From positions 1 through 64,000 of IMG/VR virus record IMGVR_UViG_3300028569_000027: a stretch of DNA of 64,000 bases; one strand, written 5' to 3'. Position 1 is the stretch's first letter; each line of letters starts with the position of its first letter. This DNA is from a virus. The notes under the pieces were generated by a model. The model did not search any database and had not been told where the DNA came from. It worked only from the letters and a program-made list of their open reading frames with translations. This document shows, piece after piece, positions 7,773 through 14,044 of this stretch. A program made the translations under genes and the position numbers.

Positions 7773-8007
7773 GTTATATAGCCCTTTAGAACCCATACAC
7801 TTTAGGGTAACCCTATAGTAGGGTATTATATTAGGGCCCTTGTTAGGGTATCTTATAGGGGTAGTTAGGGTATCCCTGTCGGTTAGTTAGGGGGCTTATT
7901 ATAATCCTTTTGGTACCCTAATAACCCCTTTAGGGCCCAAGATTAGGGTATAATATCCATGGAAACGGGGGCTAATATTGGGTATCTATAGTGCCATTAC
8001 CCTTCAC
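7773..8007. repeat. gene-free region with TTAGGGTA repeats
   Basis: No coding frame. TTAGGGTA occurs at 7802-7809, 7843-7850, 7865-7872 and 7943-7950, with an inverted TACCCTAA at 7914-7921. TTAGGGCCC occurs at 7831-7839 and again near 7929, and there are several degenerate copies. The density of one short word in both orientations resembles an iteron cluster, possibly a replication origin or a protein-binding array. I see no adjacent initiator gene. Confidence 0.7.
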
Positions 8008-8065
8008 CATCTTGAGCATAGTTTTTGCTACACAAAACAATCCTTTTGATACTTCAAGTTATGAA
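8008..8065 (+). repeat. 58-bp direct repeat, copy 1
   Basis: Starts CATCTTGAGCATA and ends ATACTTCAAGTTATGAA; the ends are conserved in copy 2 at 8087-8144 while the middle diverges. TTGA near the left end and TCAA near the right end give partial self-complementarity. Confidence 0.7.
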
Positions 8066-8086
8066 CGTTGTTATACTCCCCATCAT

Positions 8087-8144
8087 CATCTTGAGCATAA
8101 GTTTTGCAACAGAAAAATAACCGGGCAATACTTCAAGTTATGAA
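8087..8144 (+). repeat. 58-bp direct repeat, copy 2
   Basis: Second copy of the element at 8008-8065, offset by 79 bp. Both lie in the untranslated region upstream of the gene at 8215, so they may be leader RNA structures or protein-binding sites. Confidence 0.7.
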
Positions 8145-8214
8145 ACATTACATTGTAGAGCAATTAAGAGCTATTAATATAGCTCATTATATCATATTCA
8201 TTAATTAAAACAAA

Positions 8215-8511
8215 GTGGCTTATATGAGTGCTAAGGTAAAAAAGAATTACGAATTAGTGTATTACGACAATTGGCGCGGTGATTCAAATGAGATATCAAT
8301 TGCCCGTTTGAATGACGGATTAGAATCGGGTGCGTTTGAATGGTTGGGCACCGATAAGATATCGGATGAGCCGCTTGAATTTCTACACTACATATATAGG
8401 TCGTCTGCACGTGATTGTGGAATGGGCAGTGTTATCATATACCATATGACATATGATGTTCATTTGGAGTTGGGTATTATTGTTCCGATATCGTTTGGTA
8501 ATACGGTATAA
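8215..8511 (+). CDS. hypothetical protein, 98 aa
   Basis: Family not recognised. I chose the GTG at 8215 because it follows the same A-rich leader (TTAAAACAAA) that precedes other starts here; an ATG at 8224 is the alternative. Mixed composition, no signal or motif. Its 3' end overlaps the -33 element of the next promoter. Confidence 0.65.
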   Translation: MAYMSAKVKKNYELVYYDNWRGDSNEISIARLNDGLESGAFEWLGTDKISDEPLEFLHYIYRSSARDCGMGSVIIYHMTYDVHLELGIIVPISFGNTV

Positions 8512-8525
8512 GTTTATTATCTTAA
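8495..8525 (+). promoter_or_regulatory. host-type promoter for a small RNA
   Basis: TTG 8495-8497, 20-nt spacer, TATCTTAA 8518-8525. The predicted start point (about 8530) is immediately followed by a long hairpin and T tract rather than a gene. Confidence 0.7.
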
Positions 8526-8530
8526 TAATA

Positions 8531-8600
8531 TTAGTTAGAGAGTTATAGTATCCTTAGCTTATTGCGTATAGTAACGCTGTAACTTCTCTAACTATTTTTT
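8531..8600 (+). ncRNA. short hairpin RNA with its own promoter and terminator
   Basis: AGTTAGAGA (8533-8541) pairs perfectly with TCTCTAACT (8585-8593). The stem continues with GTTA/TAAC across a one-base bulge and is followed by ATTTTTT. With the promoter at 8495-8525 this defines an RNA of about 70 nt. It could be a free regulatory RNA or an attenuator controlling the lipoprotein gene at 8626. Confidence 0.6.
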
Positions 8601-8625
8601 ATTTAACAATTTAAACTAAACTATT

Positions 8626-8781
8626 ATGCTAATATTACAAACTATTAAAATTGCTGTATTAGCAGGATTTATCATACTAATAGATAGTTGTTCAAACACT
8701 AAAGAATTATATAAACATTATCAATCACTTCCAACAAGTAAAACAGATACATTTCAATTGTATTATGATTTTGTGGAGTAA
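8626..8781 (+). CDS. small lipoprotein, 51 aa
   Basis: The N-terminus is a signal peptide with a lipobox (LAGFIILIDSC, Cys 22), followed by only about 29 residues. It should be lipid-anchored to the inner or outer membrane. Phage lipoproteins of this size can act in superinfection exclusion or spanin-like roles; nothing in the sequence decides. It sits just downstream of the hairpin RNA and may be attenuated by it. Confidence 0.6.
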   Translation: MLILQTIKIAVLAGFIILIDSCSNTKELYKHYQSLPTSKTDTFQLYYDFVE

Positions 8782-8797
8782 TAAAAACTTAAAACAC

Positions 8798-9040
8798 ATG
8801 AAACAACAACTAACACCAATACCTTCGGGACAAGATTTACTTAAAATGTCTAAACAGTCTGCTTTTGATGCTGGTATGGCTTATCAAAAATCTTTAGAAG
8901 AAAAGAGTTATACATACGAAGATTTAGTTAAAGTGTTTAATTATGCTCAAGAATATACTATGGTTTCAAGATTTGCGGAAGATGGTTTTACTTTTGACCA
9001 TGATTTAACACATTTACCATCATTTGCAAAAAACCTTTAA
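8798..9040 (+). CDS. hypothetical protein, 80 aa
   Basis: Family not recognised. The ATG at 8798 (MKQQLTPIPSGQDLL) was preferred over one at 8765, because the latter lies inside the preceding gene and 8798 follows an A-rich spacer. Mostly helical and aromatic-rich. Confidence 0.65.
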   Translation: MKQQLTPIPSGQDLLKMSKQSAFDAGMAYQKSLEEKSYTYEDLVKVFNYAQEYTMVSRFAEDGFTFDHDLTHLPSFAKNL

Positions 9041-9108
9041 AATTTTGCTGATTAAGATAACTATTTCTTTCTAACATTAAACATGTCAGAGTCAGCAATA
9101 TGAATCAT

Positions 9109-9139
9109 TTGGTAATATCAACTTATTATCTTATCTTAA
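9109..9139 (+). promoter_or_regulatory. host-type promoter abutting a start codon
   Basis: TTG 9109-9111 (in TTTGGTAA), 20 nt, TATCTTAA 9132-9139, then 4 nt to the ATG at 9144. Confidence 0.8.
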
Positions 9140-9143
9140 TAAT

Positions 9144-9428
9144 ATGAAAACAAGAACATACTACTTGCCATTGGCAATAACCATTATTTCGTTAACAATT
9201 AGCGGATGTGCCTTTTACTACAAAATTAATCGACACTTTAGTCAAGGTGAACAAGTTTACATTCAAAGACGTGATGATTGTGGCCGTCCCGATAAGTTTG
9301 GTGAAGTGACAGAACAACCAAACAGTAAGGACAGTTCCGGCCGGATTATCTATAGAGTTAGAGATAGAGATGGTTGGGTAATGCCTTACTCTGAAAAATT
9401 TCTTGATTCACTAAACAATTGGTTCTAG
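9144..9428 (+). CDS. lipoprotein, 94 aa
   Basis: Signal peptide with lipobox ISGC (Cys 22) after a hydrophobic run LPLAITIISLTI. The mature part of about 70 residues is charged and beta-like (GEQVYIQRRDDCGRPDKFGEV), reminiscent of small SH3-like domains. Predicted leaderless mRNA. A periplasmic or surface role such as superinfection exclusion is possible but not shown. Confidence 0.75.
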   Translation: MKTRTYYLPLAITIISLTISGCAFYYKINRHFSQGEQVYIQRRDDCGRPDKFGEVTEQPNSKDSSGRIIYRVRDRDGWVMPYSEKFLDSLNNWF

Positions 9429-9447
9429 AAATTGTGCGGTGAATCAT

Positions 9448-9478
9448 TTGGTTGATTCACCGTAATTCCTTATCTTAA
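9448..9478 (+). promoter_or_regulatory. host-type promoter abutting a start codon
   Basis: TTG 9448-9450, 20 nt, TATCTTAA 9471-9478, 4 nt to the ATG at 9483. Confidence 0.8.
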
Positions 9479-9482
9479 TAAT

Positions 9483-9821
9483 ATGGGAAAGAAGATAAAT
9501 AATCCGGTTCTAGAGGCTGCAATCGATTGCTTTATTGAAGAAGCGAACGGTGTTATCGCTGAATATCATAAACAACATTTAAGTAATGTTCCGGCCGAAC
9601 CTATCAAAACAGCCGGAGGTAGTAAATATCTTAAACTAACCCGTAACCGGAGCGTGTGGGGCTTTATTGCCTTATGTGATGGTAAGATTGGGAAATATGA
9701 AGTCTCAGAGGGTGACTTACTAAAGGCTGCTAGTTATAATGCGCCAGCACCGGGTTATCGTGGCAATATTCTAATGAATAATTGTGCATACGGTCCATAC
9801 GGTCCATCATATTTAAACTAA
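9483..9821 (+). CDS. conserved phage-type hypothetical protein, 112 aa
   Basis: Residues 45-105 (KYLKLTRNRSVWGFIAL..., KAASYNAPAPGYRGNI) resemble a small protein family found in many phages, with a beta-rich core and an alanine/proline/glycine C-terminal segment. No enzymatic motif is visible. Own promoter, predicted leaderless. Confidence 0.7.
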   Translation: MGKKINNPVLEAAIDCFIEEANGVIAEYHKQHLSNVPAEPIKTAGGSKYLKLTRNRSVWGFIALCDGKIGKYEVSEGDLLKAASYNAPAPGYRGNILMNNCAYGPYGPSYLN

Positions 9822-9905
9822 AAAAGTTTGGTAAGTTAGATACAGTTGATTAAAGATATACAGTTTGGCTAGCAATTCGTCAGCCCTGCTTGCGTAAAAC
9901 TGATT

Positions 9906-10197
9906 GTTATGGGCTGGCACGGTTAAATTAATCTAAAATGGAATTAAAGAAACGAATTGAATTAGCAACTAAAGATACAGTTGGCTATTCAGAAGCAAGT
10001 AATAAAGAAAGTTTTATGGTTGGAGTTAGTGTTGCACTTTCTAAAGCAGAAGAACATTATGAAAGAGAGTTGACGCAGCTAAGAAGCCAAGTTGAGAATT
10101 TAAAGTCTGCCTGTAATACATATATGACAGACCTTAAAACTTTCGCTACTATTGTCAACCGTTATTCGGAGAACGACTGATAGTGCTTGCCCATAAC
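9906..10197 (+). mobile_element. integron-like cassette 1
   Basis: The unit starts with GTTATGGGC (9906-9914) and ends with the inverse GCCCATAAC (10189-10197), enclosing one small gene. Matching of a cassette's own first bases to the inverted core at its 3' end is the hallmark of integron gene cassettes. The junction with cassette 2 is an attC-like imperfect palindrome. Confidence 0.6.
9938..10180 (+). CDS. hypothetical coiled-coil protein in cassette 1, 80 aa
   Basis: Heptad-like C-terminal half (EEHYERELTQLRSQVENLKSA cut at the hinge) indicates a coiled coil. Otherwise unassigned. It is the only gene of cassette 1, starting 23 bp inside the left core and ending 8 bp before the right one, as expected for a cassette gene. 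Confidence 0.7.
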   Translation: MELKKRIELATKDTVGYSEASNKESFMVGVSVALSKAEEHYERELTQLRSQVENLKSACNTYMTDLKTFATIVNRYSEND

Positions 10198-10324
10198 GTG
10201 CCGAGTATTGCCGATGGTGGGGCATAAAACCACCAATGTTTAATTGAAATACAAAACTTAAAAATATGCAGACAGATACATTAAAAGACAAAACCCCCAC
10301 TATTGGCAATACTTTGTTATATGC
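10189..10324. repeat. attC-like recombination site 1
   Basis: Core GCCCATAAC (10189-10197) and core GTTATATGC (10316-10324) bracket a long imperfect inverted repeat. AGTATTGCCGATGGTGGGG at 10204-10222 pairs with CCCCACTATTGGCAATACT at 10295-10313. The only departures from Watson-Crick pairing are wobble-type positions. About 136 bp, within the size range of integron attC sites. Confidence 0.6.
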
Positions 10325-10556
10325 TGTTAAAAATGGGCAGTTGAAAAGGTGGTTTTACGAGTTCCAACACGGACACCCATTTCTACTATCCGAAGAATCA
10401 GACATAATTGTAGAAACAAGATTGAATGACAAAGCAAGTCAATGGATGAATGATGAACAGATTAAAGAACTCGTAAAACTTCGAGTAAAAGCAATGTATA
10501 AAAAGAAATTTCCAAATGCAAAACGGTGGTCGTTGCCCATTTTTAATTGCATATAA
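10266..10556 (+). CDS. hypothetical protein in cassette 2, 96 aa
   Basis: Family not recognised. Basic, with Trp/Phe-rich segments (LKRWFYEFQHGHPFLL). The start used lies inside attC-like site 1, so a later start is possible. The stop overlaps the right core of the cassette. Confidence 0.55.
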   Translation: MQTDTLKDKTPTIGNTLLYAVKNGQLKRWFYEFQHGHPFLLSEESDIIVETRLNDKASQWMNDEQIKELVKLRVKAMYKKKFPNAKRWSLPIFNCI

Positions 10557-10557
10557 C
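10316..10557 (+). mobile_element. integron-like cassette 2
   Basis: Begins GTTATATGC (10316-10324) and ends GCATATAAC (10549-10557). The inverted match extends further inward: TTAAAAATGGGCA on the left against TGCCCATTTTTAA (10534-10546) on the right. It contains one small gene. Confidence 0.6.
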
Positions 10558-10681
10558 GTGATGCAGCTAACCGAAGGCGGTAATTTTACAACTAAATTAA
10601 ATACGAAGCAATGAATTTCAATATACCACAAATGTTTTTACGAAGCAGGATTTACCGCTTTTGGTTAGATGCTGTTAGCGG
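10549..10681. repeat. attC-like recombination site 2
   Basis: Cores GCATATAAC (10549-10557) and GTTAGCGG (10674-10681) enclose CTAACCGAAGGCGGTAA (10567-10583), whose inverse is TTTACCGCTTTTGGTTAG (10651-10668). The two arms form a long hairpin with few mismatches. Confidence 0.6.
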
Positions 10682-10805
10682 TAGGTTTGTTCCTATTCGC
10701 TATTACATAACCGAGTTTTTCTGTTGGGTTGTCTGCGGAATAGATTTTTACAAAGACTATAAAAGGTTTTATAAAGGACAAGATAAAGGACAAAGTGTCC
10801 CTTAA
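10611..10805 (+). CDS. hypothetical protein in cassette 3, 64 aa
   Basis: Family not recognised. Aromatic-rich (RYYITEFFCWVVCGIDFY), possibly membrane-associated, with a basic C-terminus. The start is inside attC-like site 2; the stop lies beside the right core of cassette 3. Confidence 0.5.
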   Translation: MNFNIPQMFLRSRIYRFWLDAVSGRFVPIRYYITEFFCWVVCGIDFYKDYKRFYKGQDKGQSVP

Positions 10806-10818
10806 ACTTACCGCTAAC
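10674..10818 (+). mobile_element. integron-like cassette 3
   Basis: GTTAGCGGTAGGTTT (10674-10688) and AAACTTACCGCTAAC (10804-10818) are inverse copies with 14 of 15 matches. The array ends here: downstream only a weak partner (TGCAGT near 10970) to the ACTGCA at about 10819 is visible, so attC site 3 may be incomplete. Confidence 0.55.
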
Positions 10819-10849
10819 TACTGCATTGGCGAAATAAAACATAATTAAA

Positions 10850-11011
10850 ATGCTAACAATATCAACTACTTACGATTGCAAATACCAAGTCAAAGGAATG
10901 AATGAATATAAATTTGCAAAGAAGAAACTATTTAACACACAAAACAAAAATAATATTACTTATAACGGTTGCAGTTTACCCTATAAACAGAACTATTATT
11001 TTATCAATTGA
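10850..11011 (+). CDS. hypothetical protein, 53 aa
   Basis: Family not recognised. Lys/Asn/Tyr-rich small protein with two cysteines (YDCKYQ, YNGCSLPY). It directly follows cassette 3 and may be the truncated gene of a fourth cassette. AT-rich relative to the following phosphatase gene. Confidence 0.5.
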   Translation: MLTISTTYDCKYQVKGMNEYKFAKKKLFNTQNKNNITYNGCSLPYKQNYYFIN

Positions 11012-11022
11012 ATACGCTAAAA

Positions 11023-11343
11023 ATGAAAAATAAAGTAAACATTCCAACAGAAAATTGTACATGTAAATTTGTAGTAATGGATAATTACATGGGCGGTTAT
11101 AGCTTGTACGCGACTAAGTACGCTGCATATCACCGTGACGTTATTCGTTCGATTCCTTATTTGGATAATACCGGTGGATGTCTAGGTGGTGGTAGAATCA
11201 ATATTACCGATGGTAAGATTACCGCATATGGATACTCAGTAGATTTCGGTACACCGAATCAAGAAATAGTAGAATCACTGCTTAAAGAATATATTGCTGA
11301 TAAACCAATCGAACTCGTTGTAGAAATGGGTGTCGGTTACTAA
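11023..11343 (+). CDS. Janus/Ocnus-family (PHPT1-like) phosphohistidine phosphatase
   Basis: 106 aa from ATG 11023, chosen over an upstream TTG. Signature features of the family are present: AAYHRDV with the candidate catalytic His 37, GCLGGGRI (52-59), AYGYS followed by VDFG (68-76) and a terminal GVGY. In animals PHPT1 removes phosphate from phosphohistidine; bacterial and phage members are little studied. It could act on a histidine kinase or phosphorelay protein of the host, which is inference. About the usual length for the family (110-125 aa). Confidence 0.8.
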   Translation: MKNKVNIPTENCTCKFVVMDNYMGGYSLYATKYAAYHRDVIRSIPYLDNTGGCLGGGRINITDGKITAYGYSVDFGTPNQEIVESLLKEYIADKPIELVVEMGVGY

Positions 11344-11353
11344 AATTATTGAT

Positions 11354-11446
11354 ATGACAAAGTTAGACAAAGAATGGTTTAATGGTTTATTTTGGGGAGT
11401 TTTAATTACAATTGAAACAATTATTGCTTTAAGACTTATTTTTTAA
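11354..11446 (+). CDS. tiny membrane peptide, 30 aa
   Basis: MTKLDKEWFNG then a hydrophobic segment (LFWGVLITIETIIALRLIF), a single membrane span filling the C-terminus. Found between the phosphatase and HD-hydrolase genes. Small hydrophobic peptides of this type are common in phages but are hard to prove. Confidence 0.45.
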   Translation: MTKLDKEWFNGLFWGVLITIETIIALRLIF

Positions 11447-11463
11447 AATTAAAATCACACAAC

Positions 11464-12063
11464 ATGTTAAGACCAAATGCAAAAGATTTCTTTACTCGTT
11501 TACACAATGTTGAAGTAAATCAAAAATACAACAAGAAATTACCTTACTCATTCCATTTGGAAATGGTGCACGCCCAGGCATTGAAGTTTAAAGATTGTTT
11601 AAACTCGAACCAGACAGTCGCTGATAGTTTAGAACGTACATTAGCATTCGAAGGATGTTACGGTCATGATTCTATAGAAGATGCTAGACTAACGTATAAC
11701 GATATTAAGGAAAAATTCGATGAGAAACTGGCGGAGGTTATTTTTCTTTGCACAGAATTTCGTGGACGTAACAGAAGCGAACGCAAACCGGATGCATTTT
11801 ATAATGAGATGATTACCAACCGAGTAGCAGTGTTTGTCAAGTTATGTGATATCATAGCAAATGTGAAATTTTCTATATTGACCAATTCAAGTATGCTTAA
11901 GAAGGCGAGTACCGAATGGCCTAGGCAACGACGATTCTTTGAATCGTTTGTAGAGTATACACCGATGCTGACCTATTTAGACCGCTTATTTGCTTTAGAC
12001 TGCGAAGGTTATAACATTCGCATGCTAAAGCAATTTGCTTTAGAATGCGAAGGTTATTATTAG
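11464..12063 (+). CDS. HD-domain hydrolase, RelA/SpoT (Mesh1)-like
   Basis: 199 aa. Shows the metal-binding set of RelA/SpoT-type hydrolases: an early His (H31, YSFHLEMVHAQAL), HDSIEDA (H68, D69, E72, D73) and VKLCDIIANV with the distal Asp/Asn. Single-domain members hydrolyse (p)ppGpp or the phosphate of NADPH. No synthetase domain is attached. A phage could use it to lower host alarmones during infection (inference). The C-terminus holds a 24-bp direct repeat (TTTGCTTTAGA-TGCGAAGGTTAT, twice), whose second copy also supplies the start codon of the next gene. Confidence 0.75.
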   Translation: MLRPNAKDFFTRLHNVEVNQKYNKKLPYSFHLEMVHAQALKFKDCLNSNQTVADSLERTLAFEGCYGHDSIEDARLTYNDIKEKFDEKLAEVIFLCTEFRGRNRSERKPDAFYNEMITNRVAVFVKLCDIIANVKFSILTNSSMLKKASTEWPRQRRFFESFVEYTPMLTYLDRLFALDCEGYNIRMLKQFALECEGYY

Positions 12064-12629
12064 TTATAACCCTATTAGCACTAAGCTCTTATTCGGGGCC
12101 TAAGAGCGTGCTAGTTATAGGCGATAGCTTATCGTGCTATAAACCTAATGGTTGGGTCACATTAATAGCGCAACATTATGATGCTCCAATCGTAAACTTA
12201 TCGCAGGTGGGAAAAAACACCGATTGGATGCTGAATGCATTACGTAATGAGCTCCGATTGAATCATTACGATTATTCCACAGTGTTTATATACGGGGGAA
12301 TTAACGATATATTTGGTGGTCGCAAGGTTACTGATGGGGTCGATAACATTAAGCAAATGGTTGATTTATGTAATCATTATTATATTCAGCCGGTTGTTAT
12401 ATTAGGGTATGACCCGAATAAAATTAATATCAATACAAACCGAGACGGAGAAGAGCTTAACAGAAAACGCTATATCAAATATCAGCACATATTGCAAAAT
12501 CTACATTTAGTAGCCAAGATAATACCGGTTGATACTACGATAACTAGAGATTATTCTTCGGATGGGATTCATGTAAACGGTGCGGCGCAAAGGAAATTTG
12601 CTGATTGGATAGTAAATCATATGGAATAG
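12045..12629 (+). CDS. secreted SGNH/GDSL hydrolase
   Basis: 194 aa with an N-terminal signal peptide (MRRLLLVITLLALSSYSG). Block I GDS (26-28, nucleophile Ser 28), block III GGIND and block V DGIH (Asp 173, His 176) give the SGNH catalytic set. Such enzymes de-esterify or deacylate lipids and polysaccharides, so it could modify the host envelope or capsule. The start overlaps the previous gene by 19 nt in another frame, in a duplicated segment. Confidence 0.85.
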   Translation: MRRLLLVITLLALSSYSGPKSVLVIGDSLSCYKPNGWVTLIAQHYDAPIVNLSQVGKNTDWMLNALRNELRLNHYDYSTVFIYGGINDIFGGRKVTDGVDNIKQMVDLCNHYYIQPVVILGYDPNKININTNRDGEELNRKRYIKYQHILQNLHLVAKIIPVDTTITRDYSSDGIHVNGAAQRKFADWIVNHME

Positions 12630-12632
12630 TAT

Positions 12633-12663
12633 TTGGTAAATCGAAAGAAAAATCTTATCTTAA
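12633..12663 (+). promoter_or_regulatory. host-type promoter abutting a start codon
   Basis: TTG 12633-12635 (TTTGGTAAA), 20 nt, TATCTTAA 12656-12663, 4 nt to the ATG at 12668. This decides the start of the following gene. Confidence 0.8.
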
Positions 12664-12667
12664 TAAT

Positions 12668-13564
12668 ATGGAAAAAATATTTAAAAAAGGTGGATACGTT
12701 AGATGTATTCATAAATCAGATTTCTGCGAAGAGCGCGCGTATAATCAGTTTAGGTTAGGTGGTGTTTATGAAATAGCCCTTGTATTTTCTACATATGTAG
12801 AAACTGTTGAAGGTTATCGACTTTGGCATACAGGCGGTAACTATAGTATAGAATGTGAATGGGTCGGTATGGAAAAGCCGGATGAATTAGTGTTGCCTGA
12901 AAGTTGGTATATTGTTGTTACTGAGGAGAATACAAATGATGTCTCGAATTGGAGGGGATGTGGCTCGAATCTACAACCTGGTTGGTTTGCAGGTATGTAC
13001 AAATGGAGCGACAGTCTTATCGCCAAAGGTCATAATATGACAGCTACGCCACGCGATAAATGTGGACTAGAAATTACTTACGAACAATTTAAAAAATACG
13101 TATTAAAAACAAAATCAAAAAGTATGGACAAAGAAATTATTGGCTATGAAGCTCCAATGGACTTATTCGGCGGTGTTGTGAAAAAAGGAACGTTGTATAC
13201 GCCCCATGACACAACTAATCCATCCGTAGGTTGGAGCCCGAATGATTATGTAGATGGATACATACGTTGTAATTTAGTTGTTCCGGAAGAACTTGTAAAG
13301 CAATGGAATCCGGTTTATAAAGTAAAGGAGACCGATGTTGTTACAATGTCAGGTACCGTAACGGTTGTAAAGGGCAAAATTATTGCAGATGGTAAGGAAA
13401 TTACTTACGACGGCCTTAAGAACTTATATGATTATTTTGGTCCGCAAAAGTGGTACGGAATTCCGTGGGACGTTACTATTAAAGAAACAATAAAAATCGG
13501 ATGCTGGGAAGTCAGTAAGGATGATATCGCAACAATATTACGTGAATATCAAAAACTGAACTAG
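12668..13564 (+). CDS. hypothetical protein, 298 aa
   Basis: Family not recognised. I placed the start at 12668, directly behind the promoter, rather than an in-frame ATG at 12605 that would precede the promoter. Two parts are suggested: residues 1-160 rich in Trp/Cys/Gly and 165-298 with a GYEAPMDLFGGVVKKG motif followed by repeated short beta segments. No catalytic motif identified. Confidence 0.75.
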   Translation: MEKIFKKGGYVRCIHKSDFCEERAYNQFRLGGVYEIALVFSTYVETVEGYRLWHTGGNYSIECEWVGMEKPDELVLPESWYIVVTEENTNDVSNWRGCGSNLQPGWFAGMYKWSDSLIAKGHNMTATPRDKCGLEITYEQFKKYVLKTKSKSMDKEIIGYEAPMDLFGGVVKKGTLYTPHDTTNPSVGWSPNDYVDGYIRCNLVVPEELVKQWNPVYKVKETDVVTMSGTVTVVKGKIIADGKEITYDGLKNLYDYFGPQKWYGIPWDVTIKETIKIGCWEVSKDDIATILREYQKLN

Positions 13565-13568
13565 TAGA

Positions 13569-13778
13569 ATGAACTATCTTCAAAAATTAAAAGCTGATAA
13601 AGCGGCTAGAGAACATTATGAATCCGATAGCCAAAAGCTTAAGGAACTAGTGTTTGATATTAACGATTATCACGCCGCGTATGATGGTGCGTTCCTAAAA
13701 GAATTAGAAGAATTTATGGTAGAATATAAACAAAAGAAACTAAATGAGTACGACGACAGTATACCTTCTACTAATTAA
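13569..13778 (+). CDS. hypothetical helical protein, 69 aa
   Basis: Family not recognised. Highly charged and predicted helical throughout. Overlaps the next gene by 35 nt and follows the previous one by 4 nt, so it is part of the same operon. Confidence 0.7.
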   Translation: MNYLQKLKADKAAREHYESDSQKLKELVFDINDYHAAYDGAFLKELEEFMVEYKQKKLNEYDDSIPSTN

Positions 13779-14028
13779 TATATTAGTCAGCGTAATGTTT
13801 TTATTTTTGGTCACACATTTCGTTAGAATTAAAAAAGACCATAAAGCATTGCAGGCCGAATTCAGAGCATATAAAATTTTACATCATACTGAGTATGGCA
13901 AAATACATCAGTTCATGGAAGAACAGTTTACATTGAATAACCAATTGGTTAAGGCTGTTGAGATTGCGTTAGATATCAAAGATTACAAACAACAAATTCC
14001 GTATTTCGGAATTGTTGGTGAAGCATAA
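13744..14028 (+). CDS. membrane-anchored coiled-coil protein, 94 aa
   Basis: One N-terminal membrane span (LLLINILVSVMFLFLVTHF) followed by a long helix with heptad-like spacing (KALQAEFRAYKILHHTEY). Function unknown; the type I-like anchor plus coiled coil resembles spanin or accessory lysis proteins, but no partner is seen. Overlaps the upstream gene. Confidence 0.65.
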   Translation: MSTTTVYLLLINILVSVMFLFLVTHFVRIKKDHKALQAEFRAYKILHHTEYGKIHQFMEEQFTLNNQLVKAVEIALDIKDYKQQIPYFGIVGEA

Positions 14029-14044
14029 ACTAAAAAACAATATT

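Noticed and set aside
7773-8007. TTAGGG repeats as a CRISPR array or telomere
   Set aside because: Spacing is irregular, copies are only 6-8 bp, both orientations occur, and there are no unique spacers of even length.
2208-9821. Shine-Dalgarno ribosome binding sites
   Set aside because: AGGAGG-like words are not enriched before starts; leaders are A-rich or absent, consistent with Bacteroidetes-type initiation.
10266-10805. Treating the inverted repeats at 10.2-10.8 kb as simple transcription terminators
   Set aside because: No U tracts follow, the repeats enclose gene starts, and each gene's outer core matches its own other end, which terminators would not do.
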